64,000 nt of DNA from positions 7,027,501 to 7,091,500 of the forward strand of contig JAZGTN010000007.1 in the NCBI GenBank assembly GCA_037783415.1, written 5' to 3'. The notes beneath the pieces were generated by a model, which saw only the letters and a list, made by a program, of their open reading frames with translations, was not told where the DNA came from and searched no databases. Shown in pieces: positions 1 to 12,400 of the stretch. Source of the DNA: Leptasterias polaris. Taxonomy: Eukaryota > Echinodermata > Asteroidea > Forcipulatida > Asteriidae. Numbering within the stretch: the stretch's first letter is position 1; the number at the start of each line of letters is the position of its first letter. The position numbers and the translations under genes are program-made.

Positions 1-172
1 TGACAGAAACGCTTCTCAGATTCAAATTTTGGGGAATAAAAAGTGATATATTTTTCCATAACCGTAGTTAAAAGTTTCTCAAAATTCATTATACTACCCA
101 AAGCTGCTGTACTTCTTACCAAGTAAGTATTTATTGCCATTAATTTTCGGAGTCATTACCAAACGTGTAATT
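1..172. repeat. MITE family A, partial copy cut by window edge
   Basis: Nearly the same sequence as 4275-4450 (GAAACGCTTCTCAGATTC onward, through TTACCAAACGTGTA). It is the right half of the element described at 4067-4466. Confidence 0.85.
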
Positions 173-480
173 TTATCATTGTCGGTCCTGACATTAATAC
201 AATAATATTGACATCTATAAAGCGCCATAGTTATTAATAGTTATGTTCTTAGGCTCTAAAGCTCATTAGCATTTTTCTAAACAATTCAGCAGCCGTGAAT
301 ATCTAAAAATAGTCTTTTTATCACGAAATATGCTAATTACATTTACGCATGTGTACCGACACTATTGGTTGACAAACATCAATGAGTTAAACTATATTCA
401 AATATGATTGGCTGATTCGGCTACAGATACGACTGTTGCTAAGGGTGTTGCTGATATGTGTGTTTATAATACTGTTGTAA
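173..480. other. Unassigned non-coding stretch
   Basis: AT-rich sequence without a frame, splice pair or repeat structure I can name. Confidence 0.5.
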
Positions 481-483
481 TAC

Positions 484-640
484 ACCGATCCATTAAGCCA
501 CGCCCATTTCTCATTGACCAATCACAACCGCGCAATCTGATCACCATTTGAGCCGTTTGGTGATCTTTGCACTAATGGTGATCGGGTTTCGCGGCTGTGA
601 TTGGTCAACTCGTAAGGAGGCGGGGCTTAATGGATCGATC
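484..640. repeat. Palindromic MITE family B, copy 1
   Basis: Terminal inverted repeats of about 47 bp: GATCCATTAAGCCACGCCC with GACCAATCAC on the left, and the reverse complement (GTGATTGGTC, GGAGGCGGGGCTTAATGGAT) on the right. A second copy is at 25108-25272. Both arms contain a CCAAT box and a GC-box-like motif. Confidence 0.85.
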
Positions 641-1920
641 TATTGTAATTTGTTGTAATGTAAAGCGCATAGAGATGTTAATTCATATAATGCGCTATAA
701 TAAATGTAAATTATTATTATTATTAATGATGTTCTATATTTCATCGCATGGAGACGCGGCGATGCAGCCGTAGCCGTAGCCACCACATTTTGTTGTAACA
801 AAAGTCCACATTTAATAATAAATAATGATAGGCAGGATTTATACAGCGCCCAATATCAAACCAGTCACTGAGCGCTTTACAATATTAAAAAGTAGTCTAC
901 AAGCAAAAACACGAAAACAACAAAAATTACAAAGATAAAAAGTACAAGTTACAAGCCAACAATTTTTAAGAAAATAGGCAAGTTCAAACCCATGCTTCGC
1001 AATGTGGCAACACAATTAGCAAGGAAAAAAATTTATGTTTGTATTTTTAGAGTAGTTAAACAGACATAACAAACTGAAGAGCGACACCATAAATATATGG
1101 TCTAGAATACTTTAGGGCCTATTATAAAATAACACAGCTACATTGCTACGGAAATAAATGAAACCGCGAGAGCCGATAGTTGTTGACGGCACCACGCCCA
1201 AGACCCGACTTCCCCGAATAATGGCAAGCTGATCTCTTAAGTTGAGAACAGTCTTTGCTTATTACGTAAGAGTGGTTCAAATTGTCAGACTAGCAAACCT
1301 GATGAGGCGCAGTAAAAGAATTTAAGGAATTTAAAACGCTTCACACAATTCACCACAACAAAAACACGAAAGTGAAGAAAGCTAAAAACCAAGCAGCATG
1401 AGATTGCACTCGACATTAAATAACACAACTGGATATATAAATTAATTATAATATTATACATATGAAATCACGCGTAATCGAACGTAAAGATGCTTTCATC
1501 ATTGTACACGAAATCTTGTTTCCTTTCAAACTGGTTGTACCGCACCTGACCTTCATAGAAGACCTAATGTGGTTCAGATCCAGTTTCAGACAATTCATTG
1601 ACCCATTTCACATGATAGCTTCATAACCGAAGTCTAGATTGTCCCGTTTTTTAAGGAAAAGACCGCGTTATACCATCATAATAGTCGTGGTTGAGCCCTT
1701 TTGGAAAGCAATGTCCATGTGTTGGTGTTATACAGTGTAGTGCGCAGCTAAGGTGACGCAACATTACGTGCAAGTTGACTCCCAAAATGTCAGCGAGTCA
1801 GAGAATATTGGTGCGTGTGACGTTGATGCAGTGGGTCAATAAGGTTTGACTAAAGTGTCACATTATCTCGCTTTATTACCCATAGCAATGGGGATCAATG
1901 TATACGTCATTTAGATGATT
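641..1920. other. Unassigned non-coding stretch, 3' of the 7TM frame
   Basis: No frame, exon or repeat array recognised. The region lies downstream of the 7TM stop and could hold its 3' flank. A short ATT microsatellite is at about 710-725. Confidence 0.5.
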
Positions 1921-1934
1921 CAGTACAGGGGGAA

Positions 1935-2135
1935 AAGTCGACTCTTTGGTAGAGCTTTATCACGGTGTGGCCATGTTGGTTTTTCTCCAATCCAAATCAA
2001 TGTAAATAAACAGAGGCTAGAAAAACAAATAGCTTGGTTCTTTTTTGTGCACTGATTATTAGAATTCTTAGTTATTATTGGGTACATGGAACATGACCAA
2101 GACGGTGGCAGCATGATCAAGGTCTGTTAGCAAGA
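1935..2135. repeat. Degenerate palindromic repeat with GGCCATNTTGG/CCAAGANGGTGGC ends
   Basis: Left TATCACGGTGTGGCCATGTTGG pairs imperfectly with the right CCAAGACGGTGGCAGCATGA, the same arrangement as at 15080-15243. It lies just beyond the 7TM stop codon. Confidence 0.5.
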
Positions 2136-2161
2136 CACATAGTCGAGCTCAGAGCTCTCCT

Positions 2162-3128
2162 TTAGATAACCACAGGTGCCACTGAGCTGTTACAACAGGG
2201 AATTCTCTCTAAAATAATTGTTTTTGCCACTTGACGGAAGGATGAATTGAACAGACAGTAAATCCACACATTGAACAAACTGTTACTTGTAGATATCAGC
2301 GTTGTTGAAAATGTCAGCCAAGTTGGGCTGGAATCGCCGTTAAAAGACTCCACGGCCCTGACAAGCAAAAATGGGGTGTAACTTCCAGCAAATGTCAAAG
2401 TCACAACAAGGAAAGTCTTGAGAGCTTTGTTTTCATGAATATTGTTTGCTTTATTGTTGCCATTTTGATTGAGTCGCTTCTCGTGCTGGCGACTGATTTT
2501 TATCAAGTGACAGTAAATACAGGAAATCAATAATGCTGGGAATACATCGAAACTAAGAAGGATGATCGTATTGAAATAAGTCGAGGTGCTACTATAAAAG
2601 CAAAGGAATAAAGAATCATAATATTCTGCGGATATTGCGAATAAAACCTGTGACAAAGGTCCAAACGGCAAGCAAAGAATCAATCCCGCAGCTACAAGTG
2701 TTATCGCACGACGTCTTGTACACCATGTGAGATATTTGAATGGCCGGGTGACAGCTATATACCGTTCAATATTCAGAAAGGTAAGCGAAAGTATCGACAT
2801 GACAAAAACAACTGATGCAACCATAGCAGAAATTTGGCAGCCCACGTCACCAAAAGGCCATCTATCCAGAGCAGATACAACTGCACTGAATACTACTAAG
2901 ACACCGGCTAGTAGGTCGCATACAGCCAGTGATGTCATCAGAACCTTGGTGCTGTCAGCTAAGGTGGTTACACGGCGTGTCACGGCAATTAAAAGAATAT
3001 TCCCGCATATAATCAGCAGTGCAAATATGGCGAGGACCGAAGTACGGAGGGCGATGAGGAATGGGGACACACCCGACGGGACTGTAGTTGTAGAGTTCAT
3101 ATTTACAGTATACATTGTTGCGTTCCAA
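2162..3128 (-). CDS. Rhodopsin-class 7TM receptor, single coding exon (own gene or 7TM exon of the LRR receptor)
   Basis: An uninterrupted frame with seven hydrophobic segments. If translation starts at ATG 3115-3113 it is 317 residues, normal for a compact class A GPCR. Landmarks: GN in TM1 (CGNILL), LAVCDLLAG in TM2 with the conserved Asp, WPFG and a Cys before TM3, ERY in place of DRY (NIERYIAVTRPF), a TM6 with FAGSYTPF lacking the usual CWxP Trp, and TM7 NSLFNVWIY in place of NPxxY. The C-tail has a CC pair that may be palmitoylated. NxT/S sites lie in the short N-terminus. It resembles aminergic/orphan receptors more than the LGR 7TM type. Upstream, GATTAG| at 3131-3129 would let this frame be entered in phase 2 (exon start 3128), exactly the phase left by LRR exon 2. 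Nothing in the sequence decides between the two models. Confidence 0.85.
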
Positions 3129-3131
3129 CTA

Positions 3132-4066
3132 ATCAAGTCTTATAAGTTCAGAAAATTGTAGCAATAGTCCTTCCTGACCTTCTTGTGATCTTTAAAGGTC
3201 CTCATTAGACCTCTTGCTTATGACGTCACAAAACCCAAGCAGCGCCCTCACTGAGGTCATTTAAGACCTACCATTGGGTGAGCGTTGTGCTCGTCACATA
3301 CAGGCGTGCATGCTTCCAATGTTTGATTTGGCGGCCAATGCAAGAGAGTAAGTATTTTATACCAGTCACTGTGAAGTCTTTAGACGATGTCAACGTAGAT
3401 TATCATAGCATCATTAACTGCTTGCCACAGTTGAACTGAAAGCGCAATTTCTGTCTCTTGTGATCCCGTTAAAGTCTTATGAAGACACAGCTTGCTTGTC
3501 GTCTCTAGTAATTGAGCTCAGTATATTATGTTGAAGTTTCAGTTCGCAAATCTCTTAAAATACACAGTAAACACAATCACCTCAGAAGCACGATAAATAC
3601 ATCATGTGTCCCGATGTAATACAGTCTCAAGAATGATGAAGGGTAAACAAAAATCATAGGAAACAAATAATAATGAAAATCGTCAGCGAAAATTATAGCG
3701 AATTTGTATTATGAAAACGATTACTTATAAAAATCTGGTCAGGAAGTTTGTAGAGGCACTGTATATGAGACAATATTATGGATTAATCATCTTTCCATTA
3801 CACAGTGTTTATCAATTCTCTAAATAAGTCGAAATAACATTGCTATGAACAGAGACGAACAGAGCTCCAGCAATAACCGTAGTCAGGTTTTGTTGATACT
3901 GTATATCACGTTGTGATTTATTTGCTGATGTCTGATGGCGCTGATTGGCAGCTAATATTTAAATTGAACAAAATACCTGTTGACATAACTTCTGTCCACA
4001 TTATTATCAGCTTATAAAGAAGGATATAACAACATGTTTAATTTGAACGCACAGTAGTTCATATAG
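3132..4066. other. Flank or intron upstream of the 7TM frame
   Basis: No additional LRR or TM exon was found. A tiny palindromic block at about 3206-3272 (TTAGACCT ... TGACGTCA ... AGACCTA) resembles the ends of the CRE-carrying MITE at 11321. If the 7TM frame is its own gene, this is its promoter region. Confidence 0.5.
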
Positions 4067-4466
4067 CCCTTAAAGGTGCTGCATACGTTTGGTAATTGGA
4101 GCCTACTGATTTTGTCAATCCTATGTAAATGTAGGTACATACAATAAAACTAACCTGTGAAAATTTCACTTCAAAAGATGGTAGCGTTTTTGAGATATCA
4201 CCGAAAACCGGAGCGAATATTTCCACGCAGGAAGAATATTCCCCATAGGAATACACAGTCTGAGAAGCGTTTCTGACAGAAACGCTTCTCAGATTCAAAT
4301 TTTTGGGAATAAAAGGTGATATATTTTTCCATAACCGTAGTACTGCGAAGTTAAAAGTTTCTCAAAATTCATTATACTACCCAAAGCTGCTGTACATCTT
4401 ACCAAGTAAGTTTTTATTGCCATTAATTTTCGAAGTCATTACCAAACGTGTACTGTGCCTTTAAAT
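4067..4466. repeat. MITE family A, full-length copy
   Basis: About 400 bp bounded by inverted ends: TTAAAGGTGCTGCATACGTT on the left and the complement of ACGTGTACTGTGCCTTTAA on the right, with TTTGGTAATT immediately inside each end. The frame open across it is a by-product of the repeat. Related copies are at 1-172, 17455-17665, 42553-42926 and 62687-63080. Confidence 0.85.
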
Positions 4467-6240
4467 GAAACAGTAACCGCAAACCAGCAACAATTCAATG
4501 TGCGCTTCGATGAGTCTTAACTTGATTTCATAAATTGTAATTTTATCGTAGGAATTCAACTAAAGTATAGTCAAAGTATGGTCTTAATTGTGTTATGCAT
4601 ATGCATAGTACTTGTACGTGCAGCGCAAGTTGTCAATCATTATCTGTGTGTAAAGTCCATTGACCCAAGCGAGCGGCGCTTATGAATGTTCTATGAATGT
4701 TCCAGAAGGCACTGAAAGGAATCCATATGGGAATAACTTGGTTTACGGTGGATTACTTCACACTTTACAACAGGATTATGTCTAAACTCCATTATACTAT
4801 AGTACTTCATAAGTCGCCACGTTTTTACGGTTAATAAGTAATGACACGGAGGATTATTTCAAAATAAAGTTAAATTGCCGGTATCATAGTAGATTTTATC
4901 CCCTGGTGTGTATGGGTGTGTTCCCCCCCCCCCAACACCCCCCCCCCCCTTTACGGTAATTTAACATGGACTGAAAGAAGACGATTCAAAAGAGGGCGCT
5001 GTCGGACAAAATGTCTAAACAATTCTCCGCATTGGAAGGGGGGACACTGAATCTCCTACCACATCGGAAACAACTAACAGGTTCTGTGTGACAGAAACAA
5101 ATTTACAAACAAACGAATACGCTAACGTATTTTTATGGGGTTTGTTTTCAATTAGTTAGTATTTGATTGTGGGGGTAATCAAAGGTCATTGAAACAAAGA
5201 TGGTAATCGAGAACAGTCAAAAGGTTATCAGTTATTGAAACCTGTTTAAAGACCAAAAAAGAGAACAAAGTGACGTTTCAAAGTGACGTTTCAAGACACT
5301 TTTAGTGCTCACAACGCTTTTGTTTTTTTGCATTGTTTGTGACATTCTTTAACAATCGGAAGATCATTAATAATAACTATTGATTCAATAAAACATTTGG
5401 AAATGGTCCACCAGAAATACTCCCGCAGCTCATGAATCGATGTTGCGTGATATGCAAGGAGACAATAAACGAGAACCTGTTAGTAAAGTAAGTTGTACTA
5501 TCAATGCTTGAAACAGTGCTTGATCATTGCGGGAGTGTCTTTTTTCCACCACGCAACTCAGGGTAAACAAACAGCAAATGTAAGACATCATCGCAATGTA
5601 AATTCAACGCAACCGCAAACAAATCGGTTTAGATTGGGACGTGGCACCTCCGGCAGTTTGCAACCATTATCTCTACAAGACCAGTCATTCACGTGCACAT
5701 TTATAGAGTAACTTATTATTTTAAACTTATCATTTGATAAGTCGAGTGGTCATAAACATGCCAGTGAGGAAAAAAAAGACCTCGAGAAAACTAAAACAAA
5801 TCTGATAACCGAATTATGATGTGTCCTCAAAATGTAATGTGCTATTAATTGGCCACGACTAGACCTAACTCGTGATTCGATGGGGAGAGATTGGATGCAC
5901 AATATAGTGCGCCACCATTAGTCGATGACTGCGCAGTGTCCACAAAACAGGAGGCATTTGGAATAATCTATTTGAGAGTTCAACTTCATTGCATTATACA
6001 TGTACATTACAGTTTTTATCTGTGAGGCATCGGAAAGTTATGAAGAGCTTTTTGTAATTATCCAACAATTTCCGAGTCTGATTTGTATTTTGTGACGCTA
6101 GTAAACACACTGTGCCATGGCGCTTGATTCGTGAAGAAATTAATTCATTAAAGGGTATACTGGAACAGTAGTTGCTTTTATGACATTTCGTTGTATTAGT
6201 TTTTAAGTGAACATTTATTGCAATTGTTAAGGTGTTGGTG
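4467..6240. other. Non-coding stretch with C-runs and a Cys-rich open segment
   Basis: Contains long C-runs at about 4925-4949. An unassigned minus-strand Cys-rich open segment at 5588-5711 is discussed in the findings. Otherwise no feature is visible. Confidence 0.45.
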
Positions 6241-6242
6241 AC

Positions 6243-6333
6243 GCGCCGCGGCGCTTTACCAACTGAGCTATCTAGCCCTATGTCGGCGGTCTCCCTATTT
6301 TGTCAATATCTTTGTTCGAGGGGGAGCGGGCCT
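6243..6333 (-). repeat. tRNA-derived SINE (type 1), truncated copy
   Basis: Shares GCGCTNTACCAACTGAGCTA (tRNA D-arm region on the minus strand) and a tail TCTCCCTATTTTGTCAATAT followed by CTTTGTTCG with the copy at 12102-12218. The box B half is missing. It ends a few bases from the 5' splice site of LRR exon 2. Confidence 0.8.
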
Positions 6334-6343
6334 ATTAACTTAC

Positions 6344-6415
6344 AATGAGGTCAGATTACTCAGACCTGCAAAGGTGTTCAGTTCAATTCTTGATATGTTG
6401 TTATTTCTCAAAGAC
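6344..6415 (-). CDS. Exon: leucine-rich repeat 2 (72 nt)
   Basis: A second exact 72-nt, phase 2-2 exon (TCCAACAG acceptor, TT|GTAAGT donor). It encodes [18 protein letters not shown] plus SNLTSL. It joins repeat 1 in frame and in register. The right end of a tRNA-derived SINE sits about 5-10 bp past its donor. I found no further LRR exon between here and the 7TM frame. Confidence 0.9.
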
Positions 6416-9400
6416 CTGTTGGAAGAAAAGAAAGAAAACAAATCCAAGATATAATTCTGGCAATTCAACATCAGTTCGCATGAATGAGAAGCCAATGTTA
6501 ACTGCCTGGTCATTATATTATCCCCTGGCCGAAAAAATGAAATGAGAGAGAGAGAAAAAAGTACAGACTTACAGTGTCTTTAGATTCACCAATCTCTTGA
6601 AAATCCCTTCATCCAATGTCGTTATATTTCCACCAATCAAGTCTCTATTTGTAAGGAGAAAAAATAAATAAAAAATAAAAAGGGATGAACAAATAAAACA
6701 AAAACCGTAATCAAACGGACTTCCACAAAGGATAACAAATCTGATACTAAACTGCAGGGTTTAATGTTTGTGAATGAAATGTGTCATCCTTCGAAGTAGT
6801 TGTAGATTTTGACATTTAAGAAATTGTTGTCATTTTAAAAATGAGCCACTTTAGTGAACACAACTATCTGGTTCGAGGTCTTGATCGTCAGATTGAGTTC
6901 CTAGGAAGAAATTCAGCGTTGCTATACACAAAAGGAAACAATAAATAAACCTCAAAAAACACGCCCCTCAAAAAAAAAAAAATTAATAATAATAATAATA
7001 ATAAAAATCTGGGTCACATTTGACCCGGATCTAGGTCTCCTAGGCCCTGACCATTTTCGAGATCGGTATGTTCTAGATGTAGGTATCATGAAAGTAAGAT
7101 GTTGACTTCCAGAGATAAACTTTATTGGGATGGCGACATTCTGAACGTACGATGTCCAGTTCTTAAGATCATCTTTGGCAAATAACATTCTACAAATGTT
7201 GAGAACACAATATACTTTATATGGTACTGGGAAGGACAGCATTCTACTTTCAAGATGTCGTCATCCCGATATACCATAATTCATCTCAGAATGATGTAAT
7301 CTTCCGTCGGTGATTTCATTATTCTTCAGTAAATTATCTCAGGATCCCAATAAGTTGCAGGAGCGGATCCAGGATTTTCCAAACGGGGGGGCGTGAAAAT
7401 TTACCAAGCAGCAAATGGTGAATGCAATTTGTGGCGCCTACGAGCGCATAATGCGAACCCCTAACGGCATGAGCCGGTTCCGGGGCCCGCAATGCTACGA
7501 AACAGGATTTTAGATGCTCTGTGGTACGATCTCATGCAATATCCGACCACTTAAACCAATTTTGTTTTTGCAAGATCATTATTAAAACATTATTTTCGAG
7601 TTGGGAGTCATCGATTTGAATTGGCCATCCTGAGTTATAAAATCAAAATGCAGGCTACAACTTATACTTATTCAGGGGGGGAAACTGTTGGCGAGTTAAA
7701 CGATAGTGCAATTTTTAATATAACCAAATAGGGTCTCTTTGTCATTTAGTTTTCACATACTTGAGGATTAGAATGTGACACAAAATAACAAGCTGTGCTT
7801 GTCTTCAGTGACAGCGCTTTCGAGCAACAATAACATTAATGTACGACAAGGTGAGGGTAGGCCTACTAGAGGCCTAGCCCCCTCCCCCAGCCCTACATCG
7901 TTGTACTATCTGCACAATTGATAATGACTAGTTTGAAAGAAACACAACGGATATTTACCCTCTTTCTTGAATACGAAAAAAATCTGTGATTTTCTAAACA
8001 GAGTGAGACACCATGATTATACGATGCTATGTCTTCACTAGCCCCATGAGTAGGGCCAATCCACTTCGTTCGTATCCTTGCCAATTGGGCCTAAGCACCA
8101 TTGCAATCCTATTTTGTGCCCGATGTAGTTTTTAATCCGGGTTATGAAACTTACCGATCGAATGCTACTGTAGGCCTACTTGTAGAAAGCCCAAATGCTA
8201 AAAAAAATTTTTTTAAACATCACAGATTTTTGGGGAAAATTGATTGCCTTTCTAGTCGCGAGAGTGAATTTTTTGATAACGCGTCTTAACAACTTGCGCG
8301 AGAACCTAGTTGGGTTCCCTTAACAATTTCACAACATTTAAACTATCTATGGGGACCAGACTGATTTACATAACGCGCTGAGCATAGTATAGACCTTTCT
8401 TTTGCAACGTCACAGCCCGAGTTTTTGCCAACCCAGGTTGAAAAACTATGGAAAGCCATAACTGCAAATCAAAAACAGATTGCCACATCACAGTTTGTAG
8501 CAGTGTTACACAAAATATTCACAAATAGTGTTGAATTTGTTGGAAACAAATCAACCAATCATGGAAGGTATTTCCGTTCATGAATCTTTACAGAAAATGT
8601 TGAATTTGGTCACAACATTTTTTAACACGATTGAATGTTTTGCCAACATTCGGCCGTCCATGCCAACCGGCGCACTTTGTTTATCAACAAAAGAAATGTC
8701 TATATCTTTCCCAGACGGGCGTGAGATGCGCACAGCATTACACGTATTTCACAAAACCTTGATTGCGCTCGGCGCGCTGACTAAATCAGTCTGGTCCCCA
8801 TTAAATATCAGCAGTAGTTCTTCGTCTAACTGTTGTGGATTGTTGAGGGAACCTGACAATGGTTTTCCCGCAAGTTAATAAGTGGGGAAAAAATCACACT
8901 CGCGACTCGAAAAGCAAACAATTTTCCCAAAAGATCTGTGATGTTTTAAAAAAAAATCAGCATTAGGGCCTTCTACAAGTACAGTAGCATTCGATCGGTT
9001 TCATAACCCGGATTAAAAATTAAATCGGCCACAGAAAAAAAGGATGCACTGGGCCAAGGATACGAAGTAGATTATCCTTATTCATGGGGCTATGTCTTCA
9101 CTAGTTTCCGGAAGTTCGTATTGTAAAAGTCACATTGTATTTAGCGCGCGCGAGTGCTGACTTTCCATCCAGAAACTTCTTTGCACAATGTACACACACA
9201 CAGGTGGCATGCATGGTCGACTCACGATGTGGGTGAATGATCTTCACGCCCCCGGATCCCCGCGCCAGGCATGTTCAGTGTGTGAGAAAAACACGCTTGC
9301 CACACAGTACACAAGATTCACGTGAGACAATGTCTGACAGTGAAATAATAGTGGTCCACAAATGAAACAGTGTACGAGGTACGGATTTTTAGTAGCTTTT

Positions 9401-12400
9401 TTGAAATAAAATACTAGGTAGGGCCTTAGTCATTAATTTTGTCTCTCCCTCACTTTTCTCCTTGATGGTGTCTCTTTTTTTTTTCTCAAGCAAAAGGGGG
9501 GGCGTGCGCCCCCCACGCCCCCACTGTATCTGCCGCTGAGTTAGATGGCACTTCCAAAGCTCCGTAACAAAGTTAGCACACACATAATTTTGATTCTAAC
9601 TCAGTGACTTATTGGATATATCATTTTTAAGCGATATAATCTTGACTGTGCGTAAATTATGCAAACAGACGATGGAATTAAAACATTCTGTAACAAACTA
9701 AAATATTACACTCACAATACTCCCGTTATCACAACGAGTTTGTTCACCGTAGCAAGCGTCCAGCGATTGTTGCATTTCACATGCAACCCTTTGTCACCAA
9801 AGAAGCATGTACAGTGCTCAGGACAGCCTCGGGTAGCTAGGAAAGTATGAATGGATGATGAATAGAAAGTGACCTCATGATAAACACATTCTTAAAAGTC
9901 AGGGGGGGGGGGGGGAACTTGACCTAGTCTTGGTTCCAAGACCATTGTGTTTGCGCGCACACACACCCAATCTATGTACACCGCACACTGTACATTTGTA
10001 ATGAATAACCTTAGAGGGCGCTTTGTACAGATGTCGGTGGGAAAATAGCCCTAGTCACAGCACCCTCTATGTTTATTCATTACAAACGTGCACAGTGTAA
10101 ATCCGAACGTTGGTACTGATTGGGTGTACCGCGCAAACACCATGGCCTTGGAACCAAGACTAGACTTGACCCTGATTCCGGGTCCAAGTGGGCCTGACCA
10201 GTTTCCGGGTCAAGAAAGTGGTTACAATGTTTTAACTCAGATTATGCCTCATTTTGACACAGAGTCTGGATCAAACTGACGTAGAAATTGGCCAGACCCA
10301 ACGGAACTCGGATCCGGGGCAATTCTGACCCGAACGTTTTAAGAATGTACTGACCCCAAAACAGATTAACGGTTGTTTTAACACAACATACAAGGTGTAG
10401 ACCTGATAACAAAATCGGTCCACATAAATGGAGGGACTTAAAACACAATGTGGACTTACACACGTCCACACAGTGGTTTCTTTACGGTGTTGAGTAATAT
10501 AATTTTAGGGTGAAGAACAAGGGAAAGTCCACAGAAACACTGCAACACCGAGCTGTGAGTAAGGGAGTGGCCTTAATGGGTCTTTTTCACCATTGGAACA
10601 ATGGACCCCACAAGAGAATTCTTTAGAAAGGGGATCAATAGAATAACAATGCAGCAGGACACCGAAAACACTATCTGTAAGGTTGGGTGTGTGTGCGTGT
10701 GTGTGAACACAATCCAGTCAGTCTATACTAAGGGCCGATTCAATATTGACTGATTATTGAATAGTTCAGAGACACAGGGTGTGTTTTAGTAGCCAAAATA
10801 ATTACTGTAATGTTTAAATTACTGAAGTCTTGGGTAATTAATTCAGAAAAAGGTGGCCTTCTCATCTTCTCAACCCTAAAATGCTTTCCAAGTTACCGCA
10901 GTCTGTTTCGTCGTCTTGGAAGAGTTCGCACTCAGGGATGCCGTTACAAACAGATCCCCACATCAGACACTGCTGTTTCCCATCGCATTGATATTCGTTC
11001 TCGTCACATTCAACTGTCCCTGAAGAAAAAAAGTGAAATAATGTGACTCTTCTTTATAAAACAAAAAACAGCAACGATAAAATAAAATAAAAAGACTCCA
11101 CAAACTGGCGTACCAAATAGTTCACGAAGTAAATTGAAAACTACACAATTTCGAAGAGTGTTTGTGCGCCTCGTTGTTCCCTACTTTTAAAGTACAACTT
11201 TCCAACCATGTTAATTTCATAAGAAACGCTTTTATAGCCCAAAAGCGTCGAGTCCGAAGGCAATGTGTCCGTTTAATGTTAGAAACTCCGGTGCAAACCT
11301 CTTTTCTTTACGAAAAGTATATAGACCTTATGCATTGACGTCACCAAGCCGCCATCTTAGAGGTAAACTGATGATGAAACAATGGAAACGCGCTGATTTG
11401 TACGCGCGGCGCACAAGACTGGCCAATGAGCATCTTCCTTTTGACCTCTAGGTGAGGGCGCCCTACTCAAATGACGTCATATGCATAAGGTCTATTAAGT
11501 AATTTACACAAAACACCGGACCTACAGCCTTATGCTCCCATCTGGTCGTAAGGACGAAGCAATAATGGTTCAGTGCATTTAATCAAGTGACAAGACCAGG
11601 ACTCGAACCAACAATATGGTGATCAAAAACAAAAGAGCTTAAGTACAGTGCGCTTGACCGTTCGGCCACGATATGCCACGAGACAAATTACAAATTATTA
11701 GTACATACCACATCTGATCTCATCTGCACCGTCCGGACAGTCACCAAAACCGTCACAAAGAGCGTCCCTTTTTAAACAAAAATCCACTTCATTCCCCGTG
11801 GAGGGGCATTTATAGAAATTTGGGCATGTGTTGAACAAAGTATAGTCCTGGTCTGAAAGAGAATGTTAAATAATTATAGGATGCCTTATTTTGAGTTCAA
11901 TATCGCAAAATATAATTACCCAGGTGAACTTGATTATTTATTCTCACGAGGCAAAATCGAGAGTTTTGTTTGTTTGTATGTTGGGTTGTTGGGGTGTTTG
12001 TTTGTTTTTATTTTTTTTATTTTATTTGTTTGCATAAACCACAAGGGAAACTGACAAGGGTAAACGTTTAAATGATTTGGAGTTGAAAAAGAAACATTGA
12101 ATCGAGCGGGATTTGAACCAACGACCTCCGAATTAACGTGCAGGCGCTCTACCAACTGAGCTATCGAGCCCCTTTTGGAAGTCTCCCTATTTTGTCAATA
12201 TCTTTGTTCGGGGGGGGGATACCAGCCAGTGCCAGATGTTGTGGTTTTTTATGAGAAATTTGTATTTTTCACAAGGCCGGTCGACCACTTCAAGATGAGA
12301 ACTGTACACTTTTAAAACTGATTTGGGCATACGACCCAAATCAACTGTCACCAGGGGCATGTTGCCACCTACTCTTTGGGCTGAAACTGTCCATGAAGAT

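Larger units (their letters stand above)
7362..9545. repeat. Outer repeat with GGATCCAG/G-run ends enclosing a foldback element
   Basis: The left edge GCAGGAGCGGATCCAGG plus a G-run faces the right edge, a C-run plus CTGTATCTGCCGCTG, roughly an inverted pair. The interior contains the foldback element at 8042-9089. Boundaries are approximate. Confidence 0.4.

Noticed and set aside
2727..3161. 144-codon plus-strand frame
   Set aside because: Shadow of the minus-strand 7TM receptor, whose domain landmarks are clear.
8528..8878. 116-codon plus-strand frame
   Set aside because: Lies across the loop and arm of a foldback element and has no recognisable domain.
12102..12171. Possible tRNA gene (good A and B boxes)
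   Set aside because: The anticodon arm does not form a clean stem, and the same unit with a non-tRNA tail recurs at 6243, so it is a SINE.
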